Assembly: GCA_028292485.1 (NCBI GenBank)
Contig: JAQGMG010000017.1
Span: 186,001 to 250,000 of the forward strand
DNA: 64,000 bases
From: Rhodocyclales bacterium
GTDB lineage: Bacteria; Pseudomonadota; Gammaproteobacteria; Burkholderiales; Rhodocyclaceae
Direction of reading: 5' to 3'
A model generated the notes under the pieces. The model made no database searches and was not told the DNA's origin. It saw nothing but the letters and a program-made list of their open reading frames with translations. Made by a program: the position numbers and the translations under genes. Each line of letters opens with the position of its first letter. Position 1 is the first letter of the stretch. Below, in pieces: positions 39,316-47,965 of this stretch.

Positions 39316-39756
39316 TTACATGTTGTTCTCCCCTTTGGCTGCCATTGCGAGCTTTGCGAGAATGACGTGCATTGCCGTCCGCGTCGCAGAATCCAGTATT
39401 GAAAGCCCGACAGCGGACTGCGCCGTCAAGACTGCGTTTTCTACGCATCCTGGCAGCGATGATTCGTGATTGCTGTCCATGATTTCCTGGGTTTCGGCGG
39501 CCACGAGTCTCGCGATTCGTGTTTGCAGCACCGCAGCTCTAGCGGCGGCAATCTCTGCATCGCTTGCGCCAAGTCCGACGAGAAGTTTCGTAAGCAAAGC
39601 ATTGCGCGGCGGCGGGCGTCGCCCTGACTCCATTCCTGCAATAACCGATTGATCAATTCCGGTGGAAAGTGCTACGTATTTCTGTGAGTAGCCTTTTCCT
39701 TCTCTCAGCGTTTTGAGAAATCTGCCAAAGGGCTTGAAGTGTTCTGTTGTATGCAT
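39316..39756 (-). CDS. XRE-family transcriptional regulator
   Basis: The N-terminal 70 residues form a helix-turn-helix domain: FGRFLKTLREGKGYSQKYVALSTG (shown in part), then IDQSVIAGMESGRRPPPR. The C-terminal half is helical and unknown. The gene is divergent from an unrecognised gene that starts 108 bases away, and is on the same strand as the tns genes, 187 bases before tnsA. It is a candidate repressor for one or both. Confidence 0.85.
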   Translation of the reverse strand: MHTTEHFKPFGRFLKTLREGKGYSQKYVALSTGIDQSVIAGMESGRRPPPRNALLTKLLVGLGASDAEIAAARAAVLQTRIARLVAAETQEIMDSNHESSLPGCVENAVLTAQSAVGLSILDSATRTAMHVILAKLAMAAKGENNM

Positions 39757-39864
39757 TTGTCATTATCAATGAAGGCGCCCAGCGCTGTGAAATGCTTTGA
39801 GCGCGGGTTGCATTTCTCTGGACAAAGATTAGTCAATATCTCTCCTCCAATCGACGAAAAGTGA

Positions 39865-40938
39865 GTGCAAACTGTCGCAATGATCGTTCGTGGCAAGCAA
39901 CGGAGTCTCACCAATCCCAACGCCGAGGAATTGCGTCAAATGGTGGCGCTTAGCCACTTCAAGCTGAAGCTGCTCGGGGAGCGTCATGACCCTCTTTCCG
40001 CCCAAGGGGTTGCAGTCATGACAGCTATTGAAGAGCTGTGCGGTCGAGCATATTTCGCGCAGCGGGCGTGGGAATATTGGTACGCAGGGGACAAACATTT
40101 GGGACGCCAGAAGCTCGCGTGCTTGGACCATGTGTTGTCTCTTCTAGCTAGAAGAGATATGCCGGCACAGGAGCAGACCAGTGAGAGCCCATATTTAAGT
40201 GCGCTAGTTGCTGGCGGTCTAGTCAAAGACCTCAGAGTGCGCACCAGTTCTAACCGACCCGGATACGCGCTGCTTGAGCGCGCGCTCAACTACGAGCCTG
40301 AAAGCGCAGTCCATCTTCACGCCGATGCTGTCGATGTCGCCGCACTTAGCGAGGGCACCGTAAAAGTTCAATGGCATCAGCTCAAGGCACTTGCATCAAC
40401 GCGGGTACTCAGCATTCTTCATAAGCGTTGGAAACCGCACAAGGGAACAATCTACCAAGAGTTGCCCTCGAAATGTGTGCAGCCGGCATGGCACCGTTTG
40501 GGTCTTGCATCCGAGGTAACGTCCCAACAGGTTTATCAGCTGCTGTTTGCGCTAGCGGCTGACGGATCATTTCTAACCGCAGAAATACGGCCAGCGTGGG
40601 CGTTGGACCTCGCAACGGCCGCACTGTCAATGCACGCGCTTGGATGGTCGGACCGCTATGTGAACTTTGGGCCCAATGTGACCGACGCGCAGGTGTTCTG
40701 GCGCGCGCTTTATCCATTATTCTTTGCGGATGAAGCACGCCCCCCGGATTTTGACGACTGGGCTGAGGCGGCCGCTTGCCGCATGGGAGTGAAGTATGAC
40801 AAGAAGATGCATGAAAACCTGTCTTCAGCGCGGCGTTGCTATGCGAGATGGCTTGCGGAGCATGGACTCAGTTGCGGGGCAATTTTTTCTGCAGCGATGC
40901 GATCCACCGAAGTACATCCGATAATTTACCGAGGCTAG
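39865..40938 (+). CDS. Unrecognised protein next to Tn7-like core
   Basis: The product is about 352-357 residues; the frame opens at a GTG at 39865, and the ATG at 39880 (MIVRGKQRSL) is an alternative. Neither has a clear ribosome binding site. It is soluble and mostly helical, with many Trp and Tyr residues. I see no nucleotide-binding, nuclease or zinc motif. It is divergent from the XRE gene, which suggests a regulator-effector pair. I do not recognise the family. Confidence 0.6.
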   Translation: MQTVAMIVRGKQRSLTNPNAEELRQMVALSHFKLKLLGERHDPLSAQGVAVMTAIEELCGRAYFAQRAWEYWYAGDKHLGRQKLACLDHVLSLLARRDMPAQEQTSESPYLSALVAGGLVKDLRVRTSSNRPGYALLERALNYEPESAVHLHADAVDVAALSEGTVKVQWHQLKALASTRVLSILHKRWKPHKGTIYQELPSKCVQPAWHRLGLASEVTSQQVYQLLFALAADGSFLTAEIRPAWALDLATAALSMHALGWSDRYVNFGPNVTDAQVFWRALYPLFFADEARPPDFDDWAEAAACRMGVKYDKKMHENLSSARRCYARWLAEHGLSCGAIFSAAMRSTEVHPIIYRG

Positions 40939-41256
40939 CAGGCATATCCAGTCACGAGGGCGACTGGCGGCGTGTGCAGCGAAGCCCCGCTCACAGTTCG
41001 GTGACGTATTGCACGTTGTATTCCATCGTCATGGTGACGTCGGGTTCTTGCTGCAGAATGGACGGTGGCGTGCTTCCCTGAACAAGTAATGAGACTTCCG
41101 ACAAATTCTGGCATGACGGAAACGAATAGCGATGATCAGACTGAAGGATGAATTTTTCAGACGCCTGCTCATGTTGTGGATCCTTGCAGAGCGGCGCGTA
41201 TTCGTGATGACATTTGCTTGTATTCAACCTCTAACCAGAGGCGAAAGGGCGGCCAC
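40939..41256. other. Gap with gene remnants
   Basis: This 318-base stretch contains no complete gene. A minus-strand frame (40991-41227, 78 residues, ending MTMEYNVQYVTEL) might be the end of a lost gene. On the plus strand, the last codons of an MbcA/ParS-like protein (LQSGAYS then stop at about 41204) are left without the rest of the gene. Confidence 0.4.
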
Positions 41257-41272
41257 ATGAATGAAGGATTTA
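41180..41272 (+). repeat. Diverged repeat, copy A (partner at 55479-55570)
   Basis: About 90 bases here align with 55479-55570 with only one gap. Both start in codons for a SGAY end of a DUF2384-type protein (shared GAGCGGCGCGTATT), continue through a shared CTTGT-x-TTCAAC block and end at an ATGAAT-AAGGATT start of a small gene. The two loci therefore derive from one ancestral two-gene arrangement. Confidence 0.7.
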
Positions 41273-41526
41273 CGTTGTTATTTTTGTGCACAGCGTTTCT
41301 AGTGGGGTTCGGCTGGTATGCCATCAAGCATCCAGTGACCCCTAAAAAAGGTGGAGCTCCGACGGCACCCGCGGATGAGGTGATTGCAAGTTTGATGCGT
41401 GCGCGATCAGCAATCAACGACGCACTCATGTTCGTTGAACAGAGCGAGCAGCGTATCGCGGCACTGGAGGCCGAGCACGCCGAGCGAGCACGTGTCGCTG
41501 GCCGGGGCGGCGCAATCGGTACGTAG
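41257..41526 (+). CDS. Small membrane protein with coiled coil
   Basis: Start ATG at 41257 follows GAAAGGG. The 89-residue product has one hydrophobic helix right at the start (FTLLFLCTAFLVGFGWYAI), a Pro/Gly-rich linker and a C-terminal heptad-like helix (EQSEQRIAALEAEHAERA). It is likely anchored in the inner membrane. The frame stays open after its TAG stop for 53 further codons, up to the next gene. Confidence 0.6.
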   Translation: MNEGFTLLFLCTAFLVGFGWYAIKHPVTPKKGGAPTAPADEVIASLMRARSAINDALMFVEQSEQRIAALEAEHAERARVAGRGGAIGT

Positions 41527-41677
41527 TTGCACGACGAACGCAATGGAAAGCCGTATGTCATACGCAAGCGATTGAGTTTGAGCTATGGCGCTATTGGGAC
41601 CCTGCACGACGATCATATCGTCGGGTTCTTTCATATCGTCGAAAGGGAACGAAATCTGAATCTGGAGGAGCGAAGCA

Positions 41678-41950
41678 ATGACCCTTGATAGCAAATCACA
41701 ATCCGATATTTCAGATGAGGAAGCGGGGGCCGCGATTTGGCTCGCGGAACTGGTCGACCAGGTGAAAAGGATCGTTGACGAATCAGGTCGCTCCCCAGAT
41801 TTTGACGCTTCCCGGTGGGTCGCTAATTGGGTTGACAGCCGGGTGCCCGCGCTCGGTGGGCAACGTCCAATTGAATTGATGCGAACGCCAGAGGGACGAG
41901 CACTGGTTGCAGGATTACTAGCCATGATGCAAAGCGGGGCTTATGCCTGA
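41678..41950 (+). CDS. MbcA/ParS/Xre-like (DUF2384-type) antitoxin-like protein
   Basis: Start ATG at 41678 has GGAGGAG upstream. The 90-residue product ends with the hallmark of toxin-binding DUF2384 domains: ALGGQRPIELMRTPEGR followed by a helix and SGAYA at the end. No RES-domain or similar toxin gene is visible on either side, and the N-terminal helix-turn-helix of full Xre-type antitoxins is absent. It may be a regulator or a truncated antitoxin. Confidence 0.65.
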   Translation: MTLDSKSQSDISDEEAGAAIWLAELVDQVKRIVDESGRSPDFDASRWVANWVDSRVPALGGQRPIELMRTPEGRALVAGLLAMMQSGAYA

Positions 41951-42075
41951 CGGGCGGATTCTCGGCCGAAGCAGGCGTTGAGATACCTACCGCAAACGGC
42001 GGTCATCACTTCAACATGAAACATGCGAGACAAGCGCAAGCCCATCGAGCCTATTATTTCGTGTCGGGCGACACA

Positions 42076-42348
42076 TTAGCGCGGTCGTACGCCGAAGTCC
42101 TCATCGGCCCCAACGTCGGGCATGCTGAGAAGGACTTCAGAGAAGCTGCGGCGAATTGGCTTACAAAGCGCCGCCCTCAAGATTTCGCGATGTTCAGCTT
42201 CGACGCTGCGCCCATGCGCAGCGGCAGCCTTTTTCAATGCCTGCACCATTGAGGGTTCGACATTCCAGACAATCAAAGTGTGGCCATGGAGAACTCCGAA
42301 ACGGGGCGGGTCACATTGACGACAAGAGCTTCCAACGAGAGCGCGCAA
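42076..42348 (-). pseudogene. FitA-like ribbon-helix-helix antitoxin, apparently frameshifted at start and without toxin
   Basis: The segment NVEPSMVQALKKAAAAHGRS, then EAEHREILRAAL and SFSEVLLSMPDVGADEDF, is the classic FitA/VapB-type antitoxin. The natural start ATGGCCACACT lies out of frame with this reading by two bases, so the annotated frame only opens upstream in unrelated codons. No PIN-domain FitB follows on the minus strand. It seems to be a decayed leftover of a toxin-antitoxin pair. Confidence 0.6.
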
Positions 42349-42434
42349 CGGCTTGTGCCCTTCACTTTACCCTATTAAGCCTTTGCTTCAACTGGAGCGT
42401 CTAAGCAGGCACACGCGAATTGAGTGCGCCTTTG

Positions 42435-42495
42435 GCTGACAACTTTTACCATGACATTGTCGTTTATCACCAGTGCTCACAATTCGGCCGAAGCG
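42435..42495 (+). repeat. Copy A of repeat flanking the Wadjet-like operon
   Basis: About 60 bases starting GCTGACAAC and including TGTCGTTT and TTCGGCCGAAGC resemble 50143-50203 (GCCGACAAC, TGTCGTTT, TTCGGCCAAAGC) in the same orientation. The surrounding 42349-42652 has no gene that I can support. Confidence 0.55.
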
Positions 42496-42652
42496 GTCTG
42501 TCACGGCACTAGCCGATAGCGTCCGCTCTCGCTCGAGAAGCTGCCAGTCACCGGCTACGTGGGTTGGCTCAACTGCGAAATCTGGTCACTCGTGATCACT
42601 CTTCTGGAACTGATGATCACCGCCTTGTTTCAATATGCCCCGATGAGGTCGG

Positions 42653-43468
42653 TCACGATACCTGTCCAACAAACAGCTGATGGGCTGCAGGGCTATCGGT
42701 CTGGATAGGCTCGAACTTCGCTTTCAAATAGAAGAGCATCGACTTCCTGATTTTCATCGTTAGCTCAAGGCTATCAGGCGGCAGCACGTATTCAGCCGCG
42801 ATGGCCCTGCGCTGCTCTGGCTGTAGCCCCGGGTTTGGGGTGATCAGCACCTCGATCATGGTGTGCCAGTCCGTGTCAGTGGTTGAGACAGCGTCAGATG
42901 GCTTGATGTGACGGGTCACGAGGATCCGGCCAAGAACGAAATCGCGGAATTCATTGCGACTGTGACAGTAGGCCCGGACATGCCATCGGTCATTGTCGGA
43001 GGCAAAGGCGTGTGGGGATAGAAATCGCCAATTGGGTTGCTCCCCAGTCATTGACTGGTACAGAACCTCAATTTTTTTCCGGTCGCGCACGGCACTGATC
43101 ATCGCCTGCAGAACCTCGGGCGAGGCATTCCTGTTCGGCAGCGGCCACACCGCGACCGGTACCGACGGGGAAGACATGCTCACGAACTCATCCAGAGTGG
43201 TTGGGGTGATGAGCTTGGGGGTGAAGGTTCGTAGTGGCACGTACCGTTTGAGCTTCCCGTTGTATTCCATGCTGTCCGGAAATCGCGACAGGTAAGCGCG
43301 AAAGTCATTGGACGCCTGTATCGGGTTGATGCCGAATTCGTTGATGAGATCGGCCCGTTGCAACTCGCCACGCCAGAGTAGGCATCGCTCGATGTGCTGC
43401 ATTCGTTTGAGGATAGCCGGTGACAAGTCATTCACGCTGCTGGGGGCTTGGTCGGGGCGTTTTTTCAC
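42653..43468 (-). CDS. WYL-domain transcriptional regulator (CapW/BrxR-like)
   Basis: I start at the GTG at 43468 (MKKRPDQAPS); the frame opens at 43585, but that part runs across the operon promoter and does not look like protein. The 271-residue product has an N-terminal winged helix (RADLINEFGINPIQASNDFRAYL, in part) and a WYL domain near residues 120-200 (RKKIEVLYQSMTG, then WHVRAYCHSRNEFRDFVLGRI). WYL regulators of this type repress defence operons and respond to a ligand. It is divergent from the Wadjet-like operon and next to a strong palindrome, its likely operator. Confidence 0.88.
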   Translation of the reverse strand: MKKRPDQAPSSVNDLSPAILKRMQHIERCLLWRGELQRADLINEFGINPIQASNDFRAYLSRFPDSMEYNGKLKRYVPLRTFTPKLITPTTLDEFVSMSSPSVPVAVWPLPNRNASPEVLQAMISAVRDRKKIEVLYQSMTGEQPNWRFLSPHAFASDNDRWHVRAYCHSRNEFRDFVLGRILVTRHIKPSDAVSTTDTDWHTMIEVLITPNPGLQPEQRRAIAAEYVLPPDSLELTMKIRKSMLFYLKAKFEPIQTDSPAAHQLFVGQVS

Positions 43469-43526
43469 GTGCACAGTCCTGCTGCTTGGTGATTGGAGTA
43501 TTAGTCGAATCTCACATGCCAATCGG

Positions 43527-43555
43527 TTGACAGGGAGGATTTTGATCGCTATCTT
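43527..43555 (+). promoter_or_regulatory. Sigma70-type promoter of the Wadjet-like operon
   Basis: TTGACA at 43527-43532 and TATCTT at 43550-43555 are separated by exactly 17 bases. A start of transcription near 43562 would place the palindrome at 43570-43600 just downstream, a position from which a bound repressor blocks transcription. Confidence 0.75.
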
Positions 43556-43569
43556 AATGGGTAGCAAAA

Positions 43570-43600
43570 AGCTATGTATAGTCAAACACTACATATAGCT
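43570..43600. promoter_or_regulatory. Palindromic operator upstream of Wadjet-like operon
   Basis: The 13-base arms AGCTATGTATAGT (43570-43582) and ACTACATATAGCT (43588-43600) are reverse complements at 11 of 13 positions, with the spacer CAAAC. It lies between the divergent WYL gene and the SMC-like gene and is the obvious binding site for the WYL dimer. Confidence 0.8.
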
Positions 43601-43671
43601 TAGTGGTATCAGCAGTTCAAATCAATACGCCTGAACTCGGCAGGCCGGGGCGGGCGGGAGCGAGTGGCGAC

Positions 43672-46600
43672 ATGAATTTCCCAGACGCTGTACATAGCAG
43701 TCGATTCGCCATGCAGAGGGTGATCCTGATCGATTCGTATACGCCGGGGCGGATCACTGAACTACCGATCGCCGGCGGGACAGCAATTGTCGGCGCAAAC
43801 GGGCGAGGCAAAACGTCACTGCTCCAATTGATTCCAGCATTCTTCGGAGAGCGGCCGGATCGGATCGTAAAGCCGGTCAGCAACCAGGGAAACTTTGCGC
43901 GCTACTACCTGCCACGGTCGAACTCCTTTATTGTTTTCGAGTACCAGCGAGATGACGCGCTATGTTGTGCAGTGCTGTGCGCAGATGCCTCAGGGGACGG
44001 GGTGGAGTACCGGTTTGTCCGAAGCGGGTACGACCAGGATTGGTTTGTCCATGACGACAAAACTGCGCTGGTGGCCAGCACAAACTTGGCTGAGCGCCTG
44101 AAGCAGTCGGGCGTGGAGTGCTCACGCAGGATGCCGCTTGATCAGTACCGGGCGATCATTCAGGGCAAACGGATTCATGGCTCAGATCTGAAGCAGCATC
44201 GCCGCGACATCATCGACTACGCGTTCTGCCCAAGTTCTCATTCGCTTCCCCACATTGAACGGATCGTCTTCGGTATGTTTATGCGCAGGTCCAATTTTGC
44301 GGACCTGCAACGCATGATTGTTTCGACCGTAACCGACACCAGCAAAAGCATTGCCCTTGGCGCCGAACGCAAGAAGATCGAAGCGTGGCCGGACGCCTGC
44401 GATAGCTATATGGCTGTCATGGCCGAAGAGTCCAGAATGACCGAAGCTCAGGCTGCATATGCGAATGTGATGGCGGCTGAGCATGAGTTGCGCACCATTC
44501 ATGGTCGTTTCCACGCCTTCGACCTGGCGTTGGGGACCGATGAGAACGAGCAGAGCACGCGTCTGGCCAACGCCACGACTGAACTGGAGGAGGCAGAGAA
44601 TCGCCACAAGGAAGCACGCCGGGATGTGCTCGAAAAGATCCAGTCGGTCGGCAATACGATAGAGCATTTCACCAGCAAGCTCCGTGCGCTGGCGGAGCAG
44701 AACGAGAGTTACCAGAGCCAAGGCGTCCCGACACTGGCAGGCCAGCTCGATCGGGAGCAGGAGATCATTCAAACGCTCGATCAGCTGAAGGCCCGGAGAA
44801 CCGCCCTTTTGGCTCAGCTGTCGAGCATTGAGGATGAGTACGGAAAGATCCGGGACGCGCTGAGCCTCAGTCACAAGGAACGGCAACTGGACTTTGAACT
44901 TCAGAAGTCGCGGGCCAAGGATGACTTCCAGGCGCAACGCGAGGCTATTCAGACAGAGGGTAAGCGCGGGGAGGATGAAGCTCGTCAGACCTATTCTGCG
45001 GAAGAGGCGCCTTTGCAGCAGGCGATGGATGCGGCGAACGAAGCACTTGGCTGGGCCCGGGGGCTGCTAGACAACCCCCAGCCTGATGCCGAGATTGTGG
45101 TCATTGCCGAGCAGCAGGAAGCGAAGGTTGATGCGTCCAGAAGCAGGCATGAGCAGGCGGCCAAGGACGAAGAGGCGGCCCGGGGCGATTACCAAAAGGC
45201 CAATAACACTTTTGCCAAGCTGGAGCAGGCGCTGCGGGGCACGAAAGATGAAATCCACAAGGTCGAAGTCAGATTGGAAGCGTTGCTGAGGCAGGCAAGC
45301 CCGGATGAAAACAGCCTGCTGTATTTCCTGCGTCGGGAGCGTGCGAACTGGCCGGTGGATATCGCCAAGGTGCTGCGGGAAGACTTGCTGAGTAGAACCG
45401 ATCTAGGGCCGGTCAACGGGGCGGTGCAGGATAGTGTGTATGGTCTGCAGCTGAATCTGGATGTGCTGGAGACGCCACTAGCGGCCGATGAATCGGCGCT
45501 GCAACGGGAAGTCGACGCGGTGCGTGGCGTGTTGCAGGGACTCAATGAGCGGGTGGCTGATCAGGAAGGCACGCTGGCCAAGAGTGGGCGGAACCGGGCC
45601 ACGGCAGAGGGGCTGGCGACCCAGAGCGCCCGCCAGGCAGCGATCGAAAAGGCAGCGCTAGTTTCTGAGGAGCAGTTGCTTCGCAAAGTGCGGAGCGATG
45701 TCCAGCGCAGCCGGGATGTTGCCAAGGAGAAAGCGAAGGGGGTGCATGCGCAGGCCATGCGTGCGGTCGAGGCGGCCAAACATGTGGTACTGGACCGCAG
45801 GGGTCGTCTTGAGAAAGAGATCGTCGCGATTCGTGATCGCCAGGCAATGCGAGAGAGCGAGAGGCAGGTGCAGCTCGAACGGCTATTGAGCGAGATCGCG
45901 AGCAAGGAAGAGGAAGCCACGCGCCAGCACAACAACACCTGTGAGCAGATCGCGCAGGAGCGACTGACTAAGCTGAAGGACAATGGCGTGGACACGACGG
46001 CCTTAATCTTGCTGGAAGGGCAGATTGGCGAGGCTGCGGGCGCGCTGAAAAAGATCGATGCTTCGCGCAACCTGATCGTCGATTGGCGCCGCTGGCTCAA
46101 CTCGGATTGGCTGCAAAAGGCCGCCCATGAAGATGCCCTGGCCAAGGCCGGTCGTGAGAAAGAAGGCTACGAGGCGATCAGGGAGGCGGCCACCAAGGCT
46201 TGGTTTGAGGACTCTAGCCGCCGCAAGGAGGCAATCGCCAGGATCACGAAGAAGCTCGGCGAGGTTCGGGATACACGTACCAAGGTGGCTCAGCACCGCA
46301 AGGCGCTGGAGGACTATCCGGCCAATGTCAATGCGCAGCCCGATTACAATCCGGCCTGGCAGGTTGCTTCGCTGGTGGAGCAGTCGACCACGCAATTTCG
46401 GGCCTTGAGCGTCAACGAGGAGTCGCTGAAGCAGCAAATCAGCGCACTCAAGCGGGTGTTCACGGCGACCAGACATTCACCGGCGGATCAGTATTACGAG
46501 ACCCAGCGCCAGATCATTGGTCCGGACCGTGCCGACAAACCCCGCGAATGGATCCCGGCTTTCAAGGCTTGGTTCATGAGCGAGCATCTGCAGTGCCTGA

Positions 46601-47346
46601 ACTTGCTGCGGGTCGATGCCAGAACCATTGCGGATGCGGTCGCCGACTTCCATGACCGGATGGACTCGTTTCACCTGAAGGTCAGGCAGTTCAACCGGGA
46701 GCTGCAGCAAAACATCGACTCCAATCAGGGCTTCAAGAGCATTGGCGGACTGACGGTCGAGATTGTCTCTTCGCTCCATGAGCTTGAATACTGGGACACG
46801 GTGGTCAAGGTGGCCAAGTCCCGTGTGGATTGGATAAGGGACGATGCGCTGGAGTTGCCGCCGCCCGAGTTCAGCGTTGCTCTGCGGGAGTTGCTCAGTC
46901 ACTGGCAGCTCAAGGAGGGGATTCAGGCCGAGCTGACAGGGCTGGTGCGAATTCAGGGCGAGGTCATCGAGAACGGAAACCGGCGCCCGTTCAAGAAGGC
47001 AGAAGATCTGGAGCACATTTCATCTAACGGCCTGTCCTACATCGTGATGGTGCTGCTGTTTCTTGCCTTCATCAATCGGGTTCGTGGTGCAGCGCCAGTC
47101 AATATCGTCTGGGCGCTCGATGAGATCGGTTCGCTCGATACGGGCAATACGGTTGTCTTGGTGGATATCCTCAAGCGGAACAACCTGACGCTGGTAACAG
47201 CCTGCCCGGATCCGAAGCCGGATGTGCTTGCCGGCTTCCGCAATCGCAGATCCATCAGCAAAGACCGCCGCATTTATGACCCGACGGCCGCCATCGACGT
47301 CGGACAGGCTGAAGCCCAAAATGAGACCGGAGTTCCTCATGTTTGA
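43672..47346 (+). CDS. jetC: Wadjet/MksB-like SMC ATPase (JetC)
   Basis: This is the large SMC-like motor of a Wadjet-type anti-plasmid condensin. The ATG at 43672 (MNFPDAVHSS) has GGGAG 12 bases upstream; the frame is open from a GTG at 43603, but that codon abuts the operator. With this start the Walker A GANGRGKTSLLQ is at about residues 41-52. A long coiled coil with a central hinge-like part occupies about residues 230-970. The ABC signature is near SSNGLSYIVM and Walker B is NIVWALDEIGSLD, at the C-terminus. The 1224-residue length fits. The stop overlaps the next gene by 8 bases. Confidence 0.88.
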   Translation: MNFPDAVHSSRFAMQRVILIDSYTPGRITELPIAGGTAIVGANGRGKTSLLQLIPAFFGERPDRIVKPVSNQGNFARYYLPRSNSFIVFEYQRDDALCCAVLCADASGDGVEYRFVRSGYDQDWFVHDDKTALVASTNLAERLKQSGVECSRRMPLDQYRAIIQGKRIHGSDLKQHRRDIIDYAFCPSSHSLPHIERIVFGMFMRRSNFADLQRMIVSTVTDTSKSIALGAERKKIEAWPDACDSYMAVMAEESRMTEAQAAYANVMAAEHELRTIHGRFHAFDLALGTDENEQSTRLANATTELEEAENRHKEARRDVLEKIQSVGNTIEHFTSKLRALAEQNESYQSQGVPTLAGQLDREQEIIQTLDQLKARRTALLAQLSSIEDEYGKIRDALSLSHKERQLDFELQKSRAKDDFQAQREAIQTEGKRGEDEARQTYSAEEAPLQQAMDAANEALGWARGLLDNPQPDAEIVVIAEQQEAKVDASRSRHEQAAKDEEAARGDYQKANNTFAKLEQALRGTKDEIHKVEVRLEALLRQASPDENSLLYFLRRERANWPVDIAKVLREDLLSRTDLGPVNGAVQDSVYGLQLNLDVLETPLAADESALQREVDAVRGVLQGLNERVADQEGTLAKSGRNRATAEGLATQSARQAAIEKAALVSEEQLLRKVRSDVQRSRDVAKEKAKGVHAQAMRAVEAAKHVVLDRRGRLEKEIVAIRDRQAMRESERQVQLERLLSEIASKEEEATRQHNNTCEQIAQERLTKLKDNGVDTTALILLEGQIGEAAGALKKIDASRNLIVDWRRWLNSDWLQKAAHEDALAKAGREKEGYEAIREAATKAWFEDSSRRKEAIARITKKLGEVRDTRTKVAQHRKALEDYPANVNAQPDYNPAWQVASLVEQSTTQFRALSVNEESLKQQISALKRVFTATRHSPADQYYETQRQIIGPDRADKPREWIPAFKAWFMSEHLQCLNLLRVDARTIADAVADFHDRMDSFHLKVRQFNRELQQNIDSNQGFKSIGGLTVEIVSSLHELEYWDTVVKVAKSRVDWIRDDALELPPPEFSVALRELLSHWQLKEGIQAELTGLVRIQGEVIENGNRRPFKKAEDLEHISSNGLSYIVMVLLFLAFINRVRGAAPVNIVWALDEIGSLDTGNTVVLVDILKRNNLTLVTACPDPKPDVLAGFRNRRSISKDRRIYDPTAAIDVGQAEAQNETGVPHV

Positions 47347-47962
47347 AAACGCCATGTCCTTGCTGTTGTCCGGGGAGTTCGTGTGCGAGGTGCGTTACCC
47401 GGAGGCGTTCCGTTTTTTCGCTGACGAGGCCAACCAGAAAGATGCCAATGCCTATCTGGCCCGGATTGGCCGGAAGCTTGCTGTCACTGAGCAAGGAGGG
47501 GCGTGGTATGCCGCATACGATCGGATTGGTCAAAATGAGAAGCGGGCTATCAAGGATGATTTCTCCCGCATCAAGCATCGGATCCGTTTTCTCGTGGAGT
47601 TTTTCGTGAAAGTCATGCGGGCGTCGAACATGGAGGTGTTCTATTCCCGGGGAGACAAGATCGAATTCCATGCGCTGATGGCATTGATCGATGGGAATCC
47701 GGGGCTGCGTGCTGAGTTTCAGGCGCTGGGGAAGTTGACCAGCGGAGGCTCTGCGGACGGCCGGCTACGCAGTACGCTGGATCGCCAGTTCAAGGATTTG
47801 GTGGGCGATGGCTATCTGATAGCGGCCAATGAAGAACGCGAGATTTATCAGGTGACCGGAAAGATAGAGTACCTGACCGAGGTTGTGCAGTTTCTGATGA
47901 GTACCGCAAAAATTCCTGATGATCTGGTGGAGGATCAGGATCTCAACGTTGCGCTGTTCTGA
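47339..47962 (+). CDS. jetB: Wadjet/MksE-like winged-helix subunit (JetB)
   Basis: I choose the ATG at 47339 (MFENAMSLLLSGEFVC), with GGAG 7 bases upstream and an 8-base overlap with jetC. The 207-residue product is a small acidic protein with winged-helix character (LLSGEFVCEVRYPEAF, then RQFKDLVGDGYL). Its size and position match the KITE subunit MksE/JetB of Wadjet systems (DUF4194-like). Identity rests on context plus length more than on a sharp motif. Confidence 0.78.
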   Translation: MFENAMSLLLSGEFVCEVRYPEAFRFFADEANQKDANAYLARIGRKLAVTEQGGAWYAAYDRIGQNEKRAIKDDFSRIKHRIRFLVEFFVKVMRASNMEVFYSRGDKIEFHALMALIDGNPGLRAEFQALGKLTSGGSADGRLRSTLDRQFKDLVGDGYLIAANEEREIYQVTGKIEYLTEVVQFLMSTAKIPDDLVEDQDLNVALF

Positions 47963-47965
47963 GTC

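Noticed and set aside
42016-42252. Plus-strand 78-residue frame
   Set aside because: The opposite strand carries the recognisable FitA-like sequence.
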